Assembly (NCBI RefSeq): GCF_901000735.1 | Contig: NC_081548.1 | Coordinates: 1,612,001-1,676,000 of the forward strand | Reading direction: 5' to 3' | Source of the DNA: Corylus avellana | Taxonomy: Eukaryota > Streptophyta > Magnoliopsida > Fagales > Betulaceae | Length of the DNA: 64,000 nt | Shown here: in pieces, positions 15,001-24,113 of the stretch | Layout of the letters: every line of letters begins with the position of its first letter | How positions within the stretch are numbered: the stretch's first letter is position 1 | Made by a program: the position numbers and the translations under genes | The notes under the pieces: generated by a model | What the model saw: the letters and a program-made list of their open reading frames with translations, nothing else | Database searches by the model: none | Told to the model about the DNA's origin: nothing

Positions 15001-18000
15001 CCAATTTTGACCATGAGGTGTTTCCTTGGAAGAGCATTTGGCGTACTAAGATGCCTTTGCAAGTGGCTTTTTTTGGGTGGACCGCGGCCCTAGGCAAAAT
15101 TTTGACTCACAACACTCTGCAGAAGAGGAACCTAGTGGTAGTGGAGTAGTGTTGTATGTGCTAGAAGAATAGAGAGTCAGTCGATCATTTTCTTCTCTAC
15201 TATGAGATCGCAAGTGTTCTTTGGCATACTATTTTTGATCGGTTTGGGTTGCATTGGGTCATGCCTTACAGGGTGAGGGACTTGTTCGATTGTTGGTGGT
15301 CTGGAGGTCGTTCTCGAAGCGCGGTAGTGTGGAAGATGATCCCTCTATCTTATGTGGTGTATTTGGAATGAAAGAAATGCTAGATGTTTTGAGAATTCCA
15401 CTAGGACTATAAAGGAATTGACTCATATTTTCTTCTTTACTCTGTACTCTTGGACGGCCGCTTGGCTAGCTCCTATAGGGATTAGTTTCACTGATTTCCT
15501 ATTTCACTTATCTCCCTCTTAGGCGCTCTCTTTTTATACTTCCTGTGTATGTGGATTGCGCCCCTCTGCGCTTTTGATATATATCATTATTACTTATAAA
15601 AAAAAGAAGAACATTTAAGTGATAATTTGGTTTCTTAAAGCTATTCATGTGGCTGTATCTATTGGTCTGATGACATTATTGGCTATAACATTTGGTTTTG
15701 ACTATTGCCACAGAAATGGGTTTTTTCTCCCACTATTTAAATCATACTTTAACTCCTTGGGTTATTCATTTTGCTTTCAATTATGTCCTTTCATCTAACT
15801 TTTACTTTGCTTTTAGCAGGGAAGTCACCCTCCTTCAAATAACGAGAGACCTGTACCATCTGGTAAATTCTTTTTTACCTTGATATTTTTCTAAGTTTGG
15901 TTATCATTCCTTACTTGTAAGATAGTTAGCATGCATAATTTTCTAGTTTGGTAAACTCTAATTCAAATGGCACTTCCTTCTCTTTTAAGAGTGGGGTGGG
16001 GGGAGAATTCATGGGTTCAAGTTCTACTGTGTGTGTAATTTACCATTAAAAAAGGAGTGTAATTTTGTTGTATCTCTATATATAATTCTTTAGAGAATTT
16101 CTTCATCTTTCTACTTTTGCTTGGGATTTCTTTCTTTGTTAATAAGATATTCATTTTTTTAATAAGAAAACCATCTAGCCAATGTTAATAAGATATTCAT
16201 ATCAATAATAAGAAGAAAAAAACCTCATGGTTGATCAGGAAAACCGATGGTATGGTAATTATATTGGTGCAAGAATAGTACTTTTGGTTTGGGATAGTAT
16301 AGGTAAATAATCACTGTTTATGGTGACCTATGCTGCAAAATCTGATTTTGAGAGTGTGACATGTTATGTGCATGTGCTTATCATGCATGCTAGCATATAA
16401 TAATCTTCTGATGGAGTATATGTGCATTATACTCCATATATTCATATGGAGTATATTGTGATAATCATGTAAGCCACGTGCATAACTGATGGAAGATAAG
16501 AAGGAAGAATTCTTGTTATTTCTCAATACCTCAATGATACATCTACACTTGTTTATACAGAGAAGCAACACACACTAATGTGGAATTACAATAAATGAGA
16601 ACGTGTATGGAAAGGAAATCAAATCATATTAGCTACGTATCTTCAACAATAACAAATTTCAATGTATTTTTGTAACGGCCAATTTTATTTTCTCACCCTA
16701 AATGATGAGGTCAGTTGCAGTGTCTCCCCAACTTTAAATTTGAGCAATCTGCCTCCTATAGTTTTGCGTTAGTTGCAATGTCTCTTTACCGTTAAAGTAT
16801 CTCCAATTTTGTTATACTTAAATCATTAATTTCATATGCTTATCCAGTGATAAAGAAAACCAAAAAGGAAAAAATGAGAGAAAAATAAAAGAAATGAAAG
16901 AACCCTTTAGTTATATATTTTCATCAACAAACTGTAAATAAACAAACGAAGGATAGTCTTTTATTTTTTATTTTTTATTTTTCCTTCATGATTCATGTGA
17001 TAAGCATATGGAGATTAAGATTACGTGCAACAAGAATTGGATAAATATTAACGACTGGGGAACATTGTAACTAATGCCACTATTTAGGGGTTGACTTTAA
17101 AGTTTAGAGAGGATTTTGCAGATGACCCTTCGAACCAACATTGGTTTGGGGTGGCTCTTAGGTTATCTTGCCAACTAATTATAAGATGAAAATAGAAGCT
17201 ACAAGAAACAATTGAGATATGGCTTGATTCAATCCTACGCGAGACAAAGGGGATGTGCTTTGGATGTGTAGATACGGTTTTGACTGCATCAGCATTTTAG
17301 CGTGGCAAAAGTTATGTGCCCTTCATTGTTAATGTTGTCAATAGCTTGCTTTTTGGTATTCAAAATGTATTAGTTGAATTTTGGTACCAGATAACCTTTT
17401 CTACCTTTCTTAATTTGCGGAAGGATAAGTGATAAAAAGTTTCAAATATCTTATAAAGAAAAAATATTTTTATTTATTAGTCGGATGGAGGATATGTTTC
17501 TGTGAAATCCACAGAAGTTGCTGAAATTTTCTGAAACTGATAAGCATTTTTATGTTGTGTACATATGGATGGTTATGAAATTTTCTGCATCAGCATTTTA
17601 GACTTGCTCATTGTAGTTGCTATGGTCATTAATCACATGAGCAGTAATATACTAGTGCAATGTAGGAGGTTACAATGCCACGAAGAATTGGGGAATCAAA
17701 TCAATATTTGGCAGCAGGGTATCATCTGGAGAGAGTCAAGCTAGCAGATCTCTTAGTGAAACTGTTTCATTCATGGAGCAGAAACCCTCTACAATCCAGT
17801 TGAGTGAGGTAATAGTGTGGTTCACAGATGTTTATTTATGAATCAGTAATTTGTTATTTATTATCTATTTCCTCATTTTCCAATTTTTGTCATTCTCTTC
17901 CCTCTGCCACTGATTCCAGCCCCCATCCACCTTAAGACCACTTGAAGTGACTGAGCATGATGAAGTTATAATAATTGCAACGAAATTACTCTTGCGGTCT

Positions 18001-19884
18001 TACTATGACATTGTCAGAAAGAACATTCAAGACTTAGTTCCAAAAGCTATAATGCACTTTCTGGTAAGGCCTCTGCCCTCTTTGTCCTTGTCCTTTTGTT
18101 CTGCTTTATATTTGGGTTATTTCCTTGATCCTTTCTTTTTGACACCTTGTCCAGTCCCTTTAAATGTTTATGTTGTTGTTAATGTCCTCTAGGTGAATCA
18201 TACAAAAAGGAACCTTCATAGCGCCTTTATAAAAAAACTGTACAGGTATGTGTTTAACTGAGGGAGACTTGGGTCTTTTGTTTATTTCTTCATTTTATTA
18301 TTATCTTGTTGTTGGTCCTATTGGATTTGAATTCTTAAAATTTTCTATATTTTGTTGGGCTTAAAATTTTAACCTTTTATTATCTAAAAAAAAAAAAATC
18401 ACAACTTTAATTCATGAAATTATCCTAGAAATAATGACAAAATATCTAGTATGTTTGATAAGCAATCTACTTTTCTGTTTGTTCTGCTAACTATTGCACT
18501 GTATTTTGATTAGCATGCATTGTTGTAGATCCCAATTTGTGCAATAAATATATGCATAAATGATCCATTGTGTTCCAATAAGATAGCCAGTCTTTCGATT
18601 AGTTCCTCATTACTTGGTTGTTATGACTAGTTCTTTTTAAGTATAAGCACTTGAAATAGTCCTTAAAAGTAGGTCTCTTGAAATGTGAGATATTAAAGTT
18701 CATGAAACATTTGAGATCATATATCAATTGAGATTGTTATATAGACTCTGGTTTTCATTATGGTAGCGTTATAGTAATCGAAACTTCTAGTCATAAGAAA
18801 ATTCAGCGGTGTTGGGACTTCGAAGATATGAGAACCTGTCAATAATAGCTAAATTGTGTAAGCACTCTTGACACATGAAAAAACTGTACTTGTGAGGACT
18901 ACCTATCCTCCAGAATCCCCGGATTCATCTTATTTTTAGGCTTGCTAATCATGAAACAATGGATTGTTTTGAAATATTCTGTACACTGAACATCTTTGAC
19001 TTTTGTGCTACTTTATTAGAACATCATTTAGAATCATTGAATATAAGTGTTGAGAGCAAACTTTGAGCATATATTTACTGGTAATCATGCAGAGAGAACC
19101 TCTTTGAAGAGCTATTTCAGGAGCCTGACGAGGTTGTTGTAAAAAGAAAACAGACCCATCAACTATACGATGTTCTGCAAAATGCTATTCAGGTAGCCAG
19201 CGTTTTTAATAGTACGAATATTAATTGTAACTTGGGTCTCCCTTTAGCTTATGTTTTAATGGGCCCAATCACCAGAAAGAAAGTTTTCAGTTATATCATG
19301 GAAACCTAATCAACATAACTGATCTGAAACAGCTTCAGTTGGTTGTATAGGTTCCATCTTCTCTCTTCATGTCCTTCACAGAATGACTCCTTTTGAATCA
19401 TATTTAGCCTTACCATATGAACTTTGGTTACTTCTGTTGGACATTTTGGGTTTTGTTATTTCTCATCGAGTAATGCTATTTATACGACTGTCATACATTT
19501 GAAATGATGTGGTAGTAAAAATCAACATTTGAATCAACATGGGCTTGTCAAAAGAAAAATCAAGAGTTAATTTTCACTACCACGTCATCCCAATCATATA
19601 GCAGTCTATAAAATAGTATCTCTTTCTCATCCTGGTGAAAAACTTGAACTATCTCTTGTTATTTGCAGATACTCGAGGAGGTTGAATCCGATGTTTTGCC
19701 CCAAAGTTCAAACTTAAGATTGGGTGCTGATACTACAAATGGATTGCCAAAAACCCCCGAATTCTCTTCATCCTCTCTACGCTTGACAAATTATAGTGCT
19801 AGCAGGTCATCCTACTTACCATCATTTACTGGTTCTAGTTCTCGTAGGTTGTTTCATTCAGAAGAGCACTCAAATGGACTGTAA
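1..19884 (+). CDS. DRP3: Dynamin-related protein 3 (DRP3A/3B-like), 5' end outside window
   Basis: Large GTPase that constricts mitochondria and peroxisomes during fission. Nineteen exons join in frame to 597 residues plus stop: 1-53, 193-221, 327-428, 1543-1611, 1713-1772, 2313-2426, 2998-3046, 4414-4523, 4848-4940, 5028-5120, 5225-5362, 7219-7305, 7606-7704, 15820-15862, 17666-17808, 17920-18063, 18193-18245, 19093-19192, 19669-19884. All introns read are GT-AG. The visible part starts inside the G domain; the G4 motif TKLD spans exons 2-3. The stalk ([25 protein letters not shown]) and a GTPase effector domain ([23 protein letters not shown] onward, exons 16-18) follow. No PH domain is seen, as expected for DRP3. 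The P-loop and about 210 residues lie upstream, judged from the roughly 810-residue family length. The Ser-rich last exon ([18 protein letters not shown]) is the least conserved part. Intron 13 (7705-15819) holds a whole L1. Confidence 0.93.
787..811 (-). mobile_element. Ultra-truncated L1 3' end with perfect 18-bp TSD
   Basis: A T16 run followed by GATAAGTAAA, the reverse complement of the TTTACTTATCAAAA L1 3' end, sits between two identical copies of CCTGGAACTTAAAAACTC (769-786 and 812-829). Only about 10 bp of element plus the tail were copied. It lies in DRP3 intron 3, antisense to the gene. Confidence 0.8.
2097..2119 (+). mobile_element. Ultra-truncated L1 3' end with degenerate 16-bp TSD
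   Basis: CTTATC plus an A17 tail lies between TGTGGAAGTAATGGAA (2081-2096) and TGTGGGGGTAAAGGAA (2120-2135), which match at 13 of 16 positions. CTTATCAAAA is the L1 3' terminus seen in longer copies here. It is an older insertion in DRP3 intron 5. Confidence 0.6.
2171..2312 (+). repeat. Tandem duplication of a pyrimidine tract and 3' splice site
   Basis: Two adjacent copies of about 73 bp, similar but diverged, each end in a T-rich tract and TTCAG/ATT (AG at 2238-2239 and 2311-2312). The second is the real acceptor of DRP3 exon 6. Use of the first would add 73 nt and shift the frame. Confidence 0.55.
3106..3236 (+). mobile_element. 5'-truncated L1 3' end with perfect 17-bp TSD
   Basis: The insert ends with a segment like the L1 3' UTR (CTGTGTACTTTGGTGCACC, then TTTTTAATGAATTTT, then TTATT and A-tail), matching 6190-6255. 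It is bounded by two exact copies of AACTTATCTAAATTGTT (3089-3105 and 3237-3253). It contains a (GT)n run at about 3144-3165. It lies in DRP3 intron 7. Confidence 0.75.
3521..3565 (+). mobile_element. Ultra-truncated L1 3' end (45 bp) with perfect 18-bp TSD
   Basis: The insert reads TGCCCCTTACG, AATAAAATTTGC, TTTACTTAAT and an A-tail. It is flanked by identical GAATATGATAATTTGTTT copies at 3503-3520 and 3566-3583. The TTTACTTA-A(n) end is the L1 signature. It lies in DRP3 intron 7, near the 3106-3236 insertion. Confidence 0.8.
3643..3741 (+). mobile_element. L1 3'-UTR-like fragment
   Basis: CTCTTGTAAACTACCCATG, TACTTGGGTGACACCC, TTTACTTATCC and then an A-rich tail resemble the terminal 80-100 bp of the L1 copies at 6178-6262 and 15520-15606. 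I could not find a convincing target-site duplication, so the limits are approximate. Confidence 0.5.
5600..6262 (+). mobile_element. 5'-truncated L1 retrotransposon, 3' end only
   Basis: Broken reading frames translate to the L1 C-terminal zinc-binding (zf-RVT) region: a [15 protein letters not shown] stretch at 5735-5765, [20 protein letters not shown] at 5830-5890 and [10 protein letters not shown] at about 5990. The matching part of the long L1 copy is at 15060-15360. It ends in TTCTTATC plus an A-rich tail at about 6248-6262. The 5' limit is uncertain (5575-5630) and no clear duplication is visible. It lies in DRP3 intron 11. Confidence 0.75.
6300..6740 (+). mobile_element. Possible solo LTR (copia-like)
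   Basis: This stretch has the composition of a plant LTR: GTGGGCTATCAGCCCAAGG, a TATTTAAGC promoter-like box at 6560-6568, then TGTACTCTGATAATTAG and AATAAAG within 50 bp, followed by a pyrimidine-rich leader with CTTCTTCTTC. Neither edge nor a 5-bp duplication could be fixed, and no internal retroelement domains adjoin it. Remaining DRP3 intron 11 sequence shows no gene. Confidence 0.4.
7705..9550. other. 5' part of DRP3 intron 13: low-complexity and repeat debris
   Basis: No exon-like sequence is visible. It holds AT-rich tracts at 7950-8000, many A runs at 8440-8700, and T runs at 8398-8413 and 8858-8873. Fragments at about 8160-8240 and 8940-9065 share a GGCACT/CTTGCCTAAG/GCACCTTGCC vocabulary typical of a dispersed plant repeat. 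Confidence 0.5.
9661..11175 (+). pseudogene. L1 ORF1 remnant, one in-frame stop
   Basis: The likely start is ATG at 9751 ([17 protein letters not shown]), preceded by open frame back to 9661. One TGA at 10141-10143 splits an otherwise continuous frame that continues to 11175. The N-terminal half resembles the uncharacterised N-terminal domain common in plant L1 ORF1 proteins ([20 protein letters not shown], then GRRGFG). The rest is Ser/Gly/charged and low in motifs; no clear CCHC knuckle was seen. It presumably bound element RNA. Confidence 0.7.
11881..15400 (+). pseudogene. L1 ORF2 remnant: endonuclease, reverse transcriptase, zf-RVT
   Basis: Start ATG 11881 ([16 protein letters not shown]). 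Endonuclease motifs are visible: VWNVRGL, LIETKM, GWDFN (about 12300), SRIDQFLL and SDHFSLLL. Reverse transcriptase motifs follow: KAPGPDGF (about 13235), [47 protein letters not shown], catalytic FADDTLIF (about 13948-13971) and YLGLPLGA. The zf-RVT segment starts near 15030. Lesions: a frame slip at the A8 run about 11929-11936, a second slip near 12103-12107, TAG at about 12194, TAA 12905-12907, a TGA near 13116, TAG 13340-13342, TGA 14624-14626 and more beyond. The RT core stays open for 427 codons (13343-14626). Confidence 0.9.
15863..17665. other. DRP3 intron 14, with hairpin-forming repeat at 16411-16456
   Basis: Non-coding intron of 1.8 kb. At 16411-16456 the units ATGGAGTATA, TATACTCCATAT and ATATGGAGTATA alternate in orientation, giving a perfect 10-bp-stem hairpin (16430-16439 with 16445-16454). 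I see no exon-like sequence or assignable element elsewhere in it. Confidence 0.5.
19468..19622. mobile_element. MITE with long terminal inverted repeats and 9-bp TSD
   Basis: A 155-bp element whose left arm (GAGTAATGCTATTTATACG) and reverse-complemented right arm (GAGATACTATTTTATAGAC) pair over about 60 bp, including GATGTGGTAGT against GACGTGGTAGT. It is flanked by TTTCTCATC at 19459-19467 and 19623-19631. A 9-bp duplication and long arms suggest a Mutator-like origin. It lies in the last DRP3 intron. Confidence 0.75.
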
Positions 19885-20700
19885 CTATCGGATGGTAGTG
19901 CTGGATCCTTAATACTACACGAATTACTATCCTTAATACTACACGATACAAACACACCTATGTCAGCTTGTATAGTGCTTTGATTTCTTGTATTGAAATT
20001 CAGCTAGTGCCCCGAGTTTACTGCTTCAATATTCTTTTGGTTATATTCGAAATTTCTTTGGGGCCAATTACATAATAAAAAAAATATATTCTTTGGTTGT
20101 ATGAATGAAGGAGTTAATTGTTTGATGAGCAAATGATGTAAATCTCTTATCATTACTTTTGTTTTATTTTGAGAACCTCTCTTTCAATTGGAAGTCTTAG
20201 GCTATGTTTGTTAAAATATTTGTTTTATGCCTTTTGTTTTCTGTTATCAAAATAATAATATTAATAAACAACTTCAAATACAAAACACAACATTTTATTT
20301 TATTTTTTATTTTTATAAATATGTATTCTTCCAATGTTGAAATATTTTAACAAAATAGGTGTTTCACTTTTGTAGAAGTCAGAGTTAACTTATTATTTAA
20401 AAAATAAAAGAGAGTAGGTTAGCCTCAATGGTTGTTCGGCCACCCTAAGTGGAGATTGGTCAGGTGGACTCACAGCCACACTTCCCAATTTTTTTCTCTC
20501 TTTTTTTTTTTTTTTTTTTTTTTTAATTTTTTAGAAGTAGGGTTTTACATTTGTTTGGGTTTTCCAAAATAAGCAAGTGCACTCATTGAAAATATTTTCT
20601 CAAACGTGGACTATACTATAAAACATCTCTAAAAAAACAGTTTTTACATTTATATCATATTGAATATTTTTTCAAGCTAAAAAAAAAAAAAATTATCTTC

Positions 20701-20739
<39 letters not shown>

Positions 20740-21040
20740 TTTAAGTAATGCTACAAGTCTCTTCAAGAATGATGTGATTATTTAAATTATCATTAAGCTT
20801 GTGATTAATCATTATTAAATTTTGATCAAATAGTTAATAGCAAAACAGGAGGAAAAAGAGGACAAACATGAGCAACTTGGTAGCGCGTAGAGGAGAAACA
20901 GAATTTCTATGGAACCCAAATTGGAGAATTTTGGGCACCTGTGCAATAAAAATCTTGATAGTAGAATAAACTCCAACACCATAATCTATATTTGAGTACC
21001 ATATTATCCCTTCCAAGCAACCTTGTAATCCTATGGTCTT
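19885..21040. other. Intergenic region between convergent DRP3 and PTC52-like genes
   Basis: Holds the 3' UTRs of two genes pointing at each other. Low-complexity tracts are a T run at 20499-20525 and a (TA)n microsatellite at 20704-20738. Positions 20745-20835 are a half copy of the MITE family at 49436-49595 (shared AAGAATGATGTGAT and ATCATTATTAAATTTTGATC). No further gene was seen. Confidence 0.5.
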
Positions 21041-24000
21041 TTACAATCTCCTATGCGTCCTTATGAAGTTTGTTGTGTTCAATGCAACGGCGGCTGAGCA
21101 TCCATAGGCTCCAGCAGAGCATACGGTTGCCGATACCAAAAGAATGGCCTTCCACTGCCTTCCAGACACTAGAATTGCCAATGAGGCCAGTGCAAGAGCC
21201 ATAGCAGAAAGGGCATTTTTCCAGGCTTGGAAAGCTTTAACGATACTTCTGCATGCCTTGCAATGTATTACATGCCGAAAATACCGGTTGGCCAAGTTTG
21301 GAGCATGCATTGTTCCAATCCCTCCCTTAGCCGGTAAAGATGCAGAAATTCCGGCAACCAGTCCGGCCGGTGCATGTTCAACCACAGCAGGCTCTTTAGG
21401 CAATGAAATAGTGCTGTGCCCAAAATGATAAGGCATCCCATGCCCTACTTTGTCCATCCACCTCCGGTATTCAGCTACCCATGTATCAGAGGATTTTAGA
21501 TTAAGGTACAGCTCCTTTGTGGGAACTTTTTCCTTTATTAGAATCTCATTTTGGGACGACAGGAAACCCATATCTTGCTCAAACACCTTGCCTGCATTTT
21601 GATGGAAATACCACTGCGGGAACAATTTGGCCAATGGGGATCTTTTTGTTCCTCCAAACCTTACAATAAGCATGGATTTACCTTGTCCGGTCGGTCTACA
21701 AAGGAACAGGCCTGTGAAGTAGTGCTTCTCCCCCTTCTCATCCACAATCTCCCGGTTATTCTGAAGAACACAAGGGGCTTCAAGCCGTAAGAAGTTTTTC
21801 GGGGGTTCATCTGTTGCCTTTCCCCACCAGCCAGCAAATCCTCGATCTGTACGTTCGGTCACCTCGAAACGCAGTGGTTGAGCATCTTCCCTTTTTGCAC
21901 TCCAGTCTGTTCTATCATGCGAAATTGGGACGTGGGCTGGATCCATGAGGTTCTCAAGTAGTATGGAGTGATCATATGGAAGCTCATGGGTGGTTGAAAT
22001 ATCCCGAAAACCTGGCCTGGCAAAATTCTCAAACCAAGGTAGTTTATCAAGGTTTGGTGGTGTCTTCTGACACATCCATACCCATATAACTCCTTGGGAG
22101 TCCCTCACCTCATACGTTCTCAGGCAAGCTGATCGAGGAATTTTGGCATCAGCTGGAAGCTGTAGCGAGGAAATTCGACATCATTAGTCAGACGGAAAAT
22201 GCTTGAGGTACTACTACTTTAACTATAACCTTTGACAAGCTCACGTGACAATTCACATTCTATGGACGTGGGTGCCACATGAACTGTCATGTGGCAATCC
22301 ACATTTTAGGAGTTAACGTAACAAGTGTTATGCAGACTATTATATAGATTATTGCATCAATTTGTAAAGGACTTGTAGTCAAAGCTATAGTATAATTCTA
22401 GAAGTAAATGAGGCATTTCTTGTATCAAAAAAATTGTGAACAAGGTAAACTAAGACATACCTGAGGTATCTTAACACATTTACCTTCTTCAAATTGCCAG
22501 CCATGGTACAGACATTCTAGTCTTCCATCAATCAACTGGCCTTCAGAAAGTTTTGCTAACCTAAATGAAGCAGTGAAAAGATTAAGGTTTTGTTCATTGT
22601 GGAGTTCAAACTTCAAAAGTTATATATCGTATTTTTTTTTACAAGTAATTAAAATATCATTAAAAAGCGAAAAGTACAATCCAGATCCAATGAGATATGC
22701 AAGAAAGACACCTAACTAGGAGGCGAAAAAAGAACAAAAAAAAAAAATCAATATATATCGCATTAATATGCATGTTATCAACCGTTTGGCACACTGTTTA
22801 TTAGTGCTTACAACTAGGCTGAGTAAGATTACCTCGTATTCAAATGCAAACTCCCCAGAAACTATATATAGGTTCATCATAAACATGACATCGTAAAAAC
22901 CTTATACCAAAGATACAAAATGCAGGAAAACATAGAATCAATTTATTCTAAGATGTAATGACTCAGGAAAAGTGTAAACTACATTTGCATTCTCAGTCCA
23001 AAATAACTACTCAAGTTGCAGTTGGAGCACGTTAAAATCACTTATAACGTCTAGATTCATCTAGCAAGGAGTCCATATTAGACTTAGCACTGATGAACTC
23101 CTTTATAATCCATCCACTCTGTTGGGCGAGAAACACCAACAGAGTCAAAAAAGAGAGTAAATTAATATACATAGTAGAACACCACTTCTAGCCCAAGAGC
23201 CTAAACTAATGAGCTTGGATTCACTTAGATATATTAACCACTCTTATTTCTTTATTCTTTCTCAACGTGGGACACAAACCTCATAAATGCATGCGCAATA
23301 TACTCTATGTGTGCTAATCATCTTTCTAATTCGAGACCAAGGTGTTACAATCTCTCCCCTCCTAAATTCCAGACGTCTTCCTTGTTAGGGCCACGGTGTT
23401 CTACTATTGCATGGCGTTAAGCTAACATTTGTAACAGCCCAAAAAAAGTGCTAGATATCACTTTTGCTATCACTCCAAAAATGACTAATCAAGTAGCAAA
23501 ATCCAAGTTCAACCTCAATTTTGAGATCACACACAAACAAAGAAACTCCACACCATCACTCCTGGTATAGCATTAACAAACAACTCTAACATACAAAACA
23601 CTCAAACACGTACATCACAACCTGTCAACCAAAAAGCAAAAAGCAGAAGGATTACCAAACGACCCGTACATGTCGGCACAGGACATGGTGATCCGATTAC
23701 CTGTGGGGGCAGCGATCCTCGTAACAGCGAAGGTGGCCATTGCCGTCCCTATACAACACGACTTGCTTGTCAAACACGTTGAGACCCAGAGGTGCATCAT
23801 CGGGCAGGTCCTGGGCCAGGTACAGCGGGTACCATTCTTGCGTCCAATCGTAGTCCGCTACGACCCTCTCACCTCGCCTTTCCTCTTCACTGGACGGACC
23901 CACAAGAACCTTGTGATCATCGCCCTCCCCCTCATCCTTCCCATCGAGCACCGGAGGCGCAGCTTTGACATCCGAGACGGCAGAGCACTTGGCGCTGCTT

Positions 24001-24113
24001 TTTCTTCGCCCGAGGGGTTGTGAAAGAGAAGCCAGCGGTGGTTTGTGGGTGGGTGTGGATAGAAAGAAAGAGAGTGAGGAGTTGTGGGTGGGAAATCTTA
24101 GCAACAAAGCCAT
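21041..24113 (-). CDS. PTC52: PTC52-like chloroplast Rieske oxygenase (PAO family)
   Basis: Three exons on the minus strand: 24113-23701, 22560-22461, 22159-21041, giving 543 residues, close to the usual length. The Ser-rich N terminus looks like a chloroplast transit peptide. The Rieske 2Fe-2S ligands are C135/H137 and C154/H157 (C-x-H-x16-C-x2-H), split by intron 1. The mononuclear iron site is ENLMDPAHVPISH (N241, D244, H247, H252). The C-terminal CxxC (CKAC, C471/C474) is typical of the PAO/TIC55/PTC52 group, followed by two hydrophobic segments (ALALASLAILV, AILLVSATVCSAGAYG) that anchor it in the inner envelope. Family members act on chlorophyll-type substrates or at the protochlorophyllide-linked import site. 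The sequence is closest to PTC52 by memory; TIC55 or PAO are less likely. Confidence 0.87.
22635..22750 (-). mobile_element. Short L1 3' end in PTC52-like intron 1
   Basis: A T run, then ACAAGTAATTAAAATATCAT and TAAAAAGCG, reads on the minus strand as the L1 3' end (GCTTTTTAATGATATTTTAA, TTACTTG, A-tail). TATATATCGTATT (22621-22633) and TATATATCGCATT (22752-22764) flank it and differ at one base. The element lies in the same strand sense as its host gene. The other 900 bp of this intron show no gene. Confidence 0.6.

Larger units (their letters stand above)
9551..15606 (+). mobile_element. Nearly full-length, degenerate L1-type LINE in DRP3 intron 13
   Basis: About 6 kb non-LTR retrotransposon in the same orientation as the host gene. 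It has an ORF1-like region (9661-11175), then ORF2 with apurinic endonuclease, reverse transcriptase and C-terminal zinc-binding parts (11881 to about 15400). The 3' UTR ends TTACTTAT plus an A-tail at 15590-15606. A possible degraded target-site duplication is AAGAAATTTAAACAGCTAAT (9531-9550) against AAGAACATTTAAGTGATAAT (15607-15626). ORF1 has one stop; ORF2 has two frameshifts and several stops, so it is not autonomous now. GC content is clearly higher than in the surrounding intron. Confidence 0.9.

Noticed and set aside
14441..15097. Minus-strand frame of 218 codons
   Set aside because: Antisense to the L1 reverse transcriptase C-terminal region; no motif and no splice or start context. 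The plus-strand L1 reading explains the sequence.
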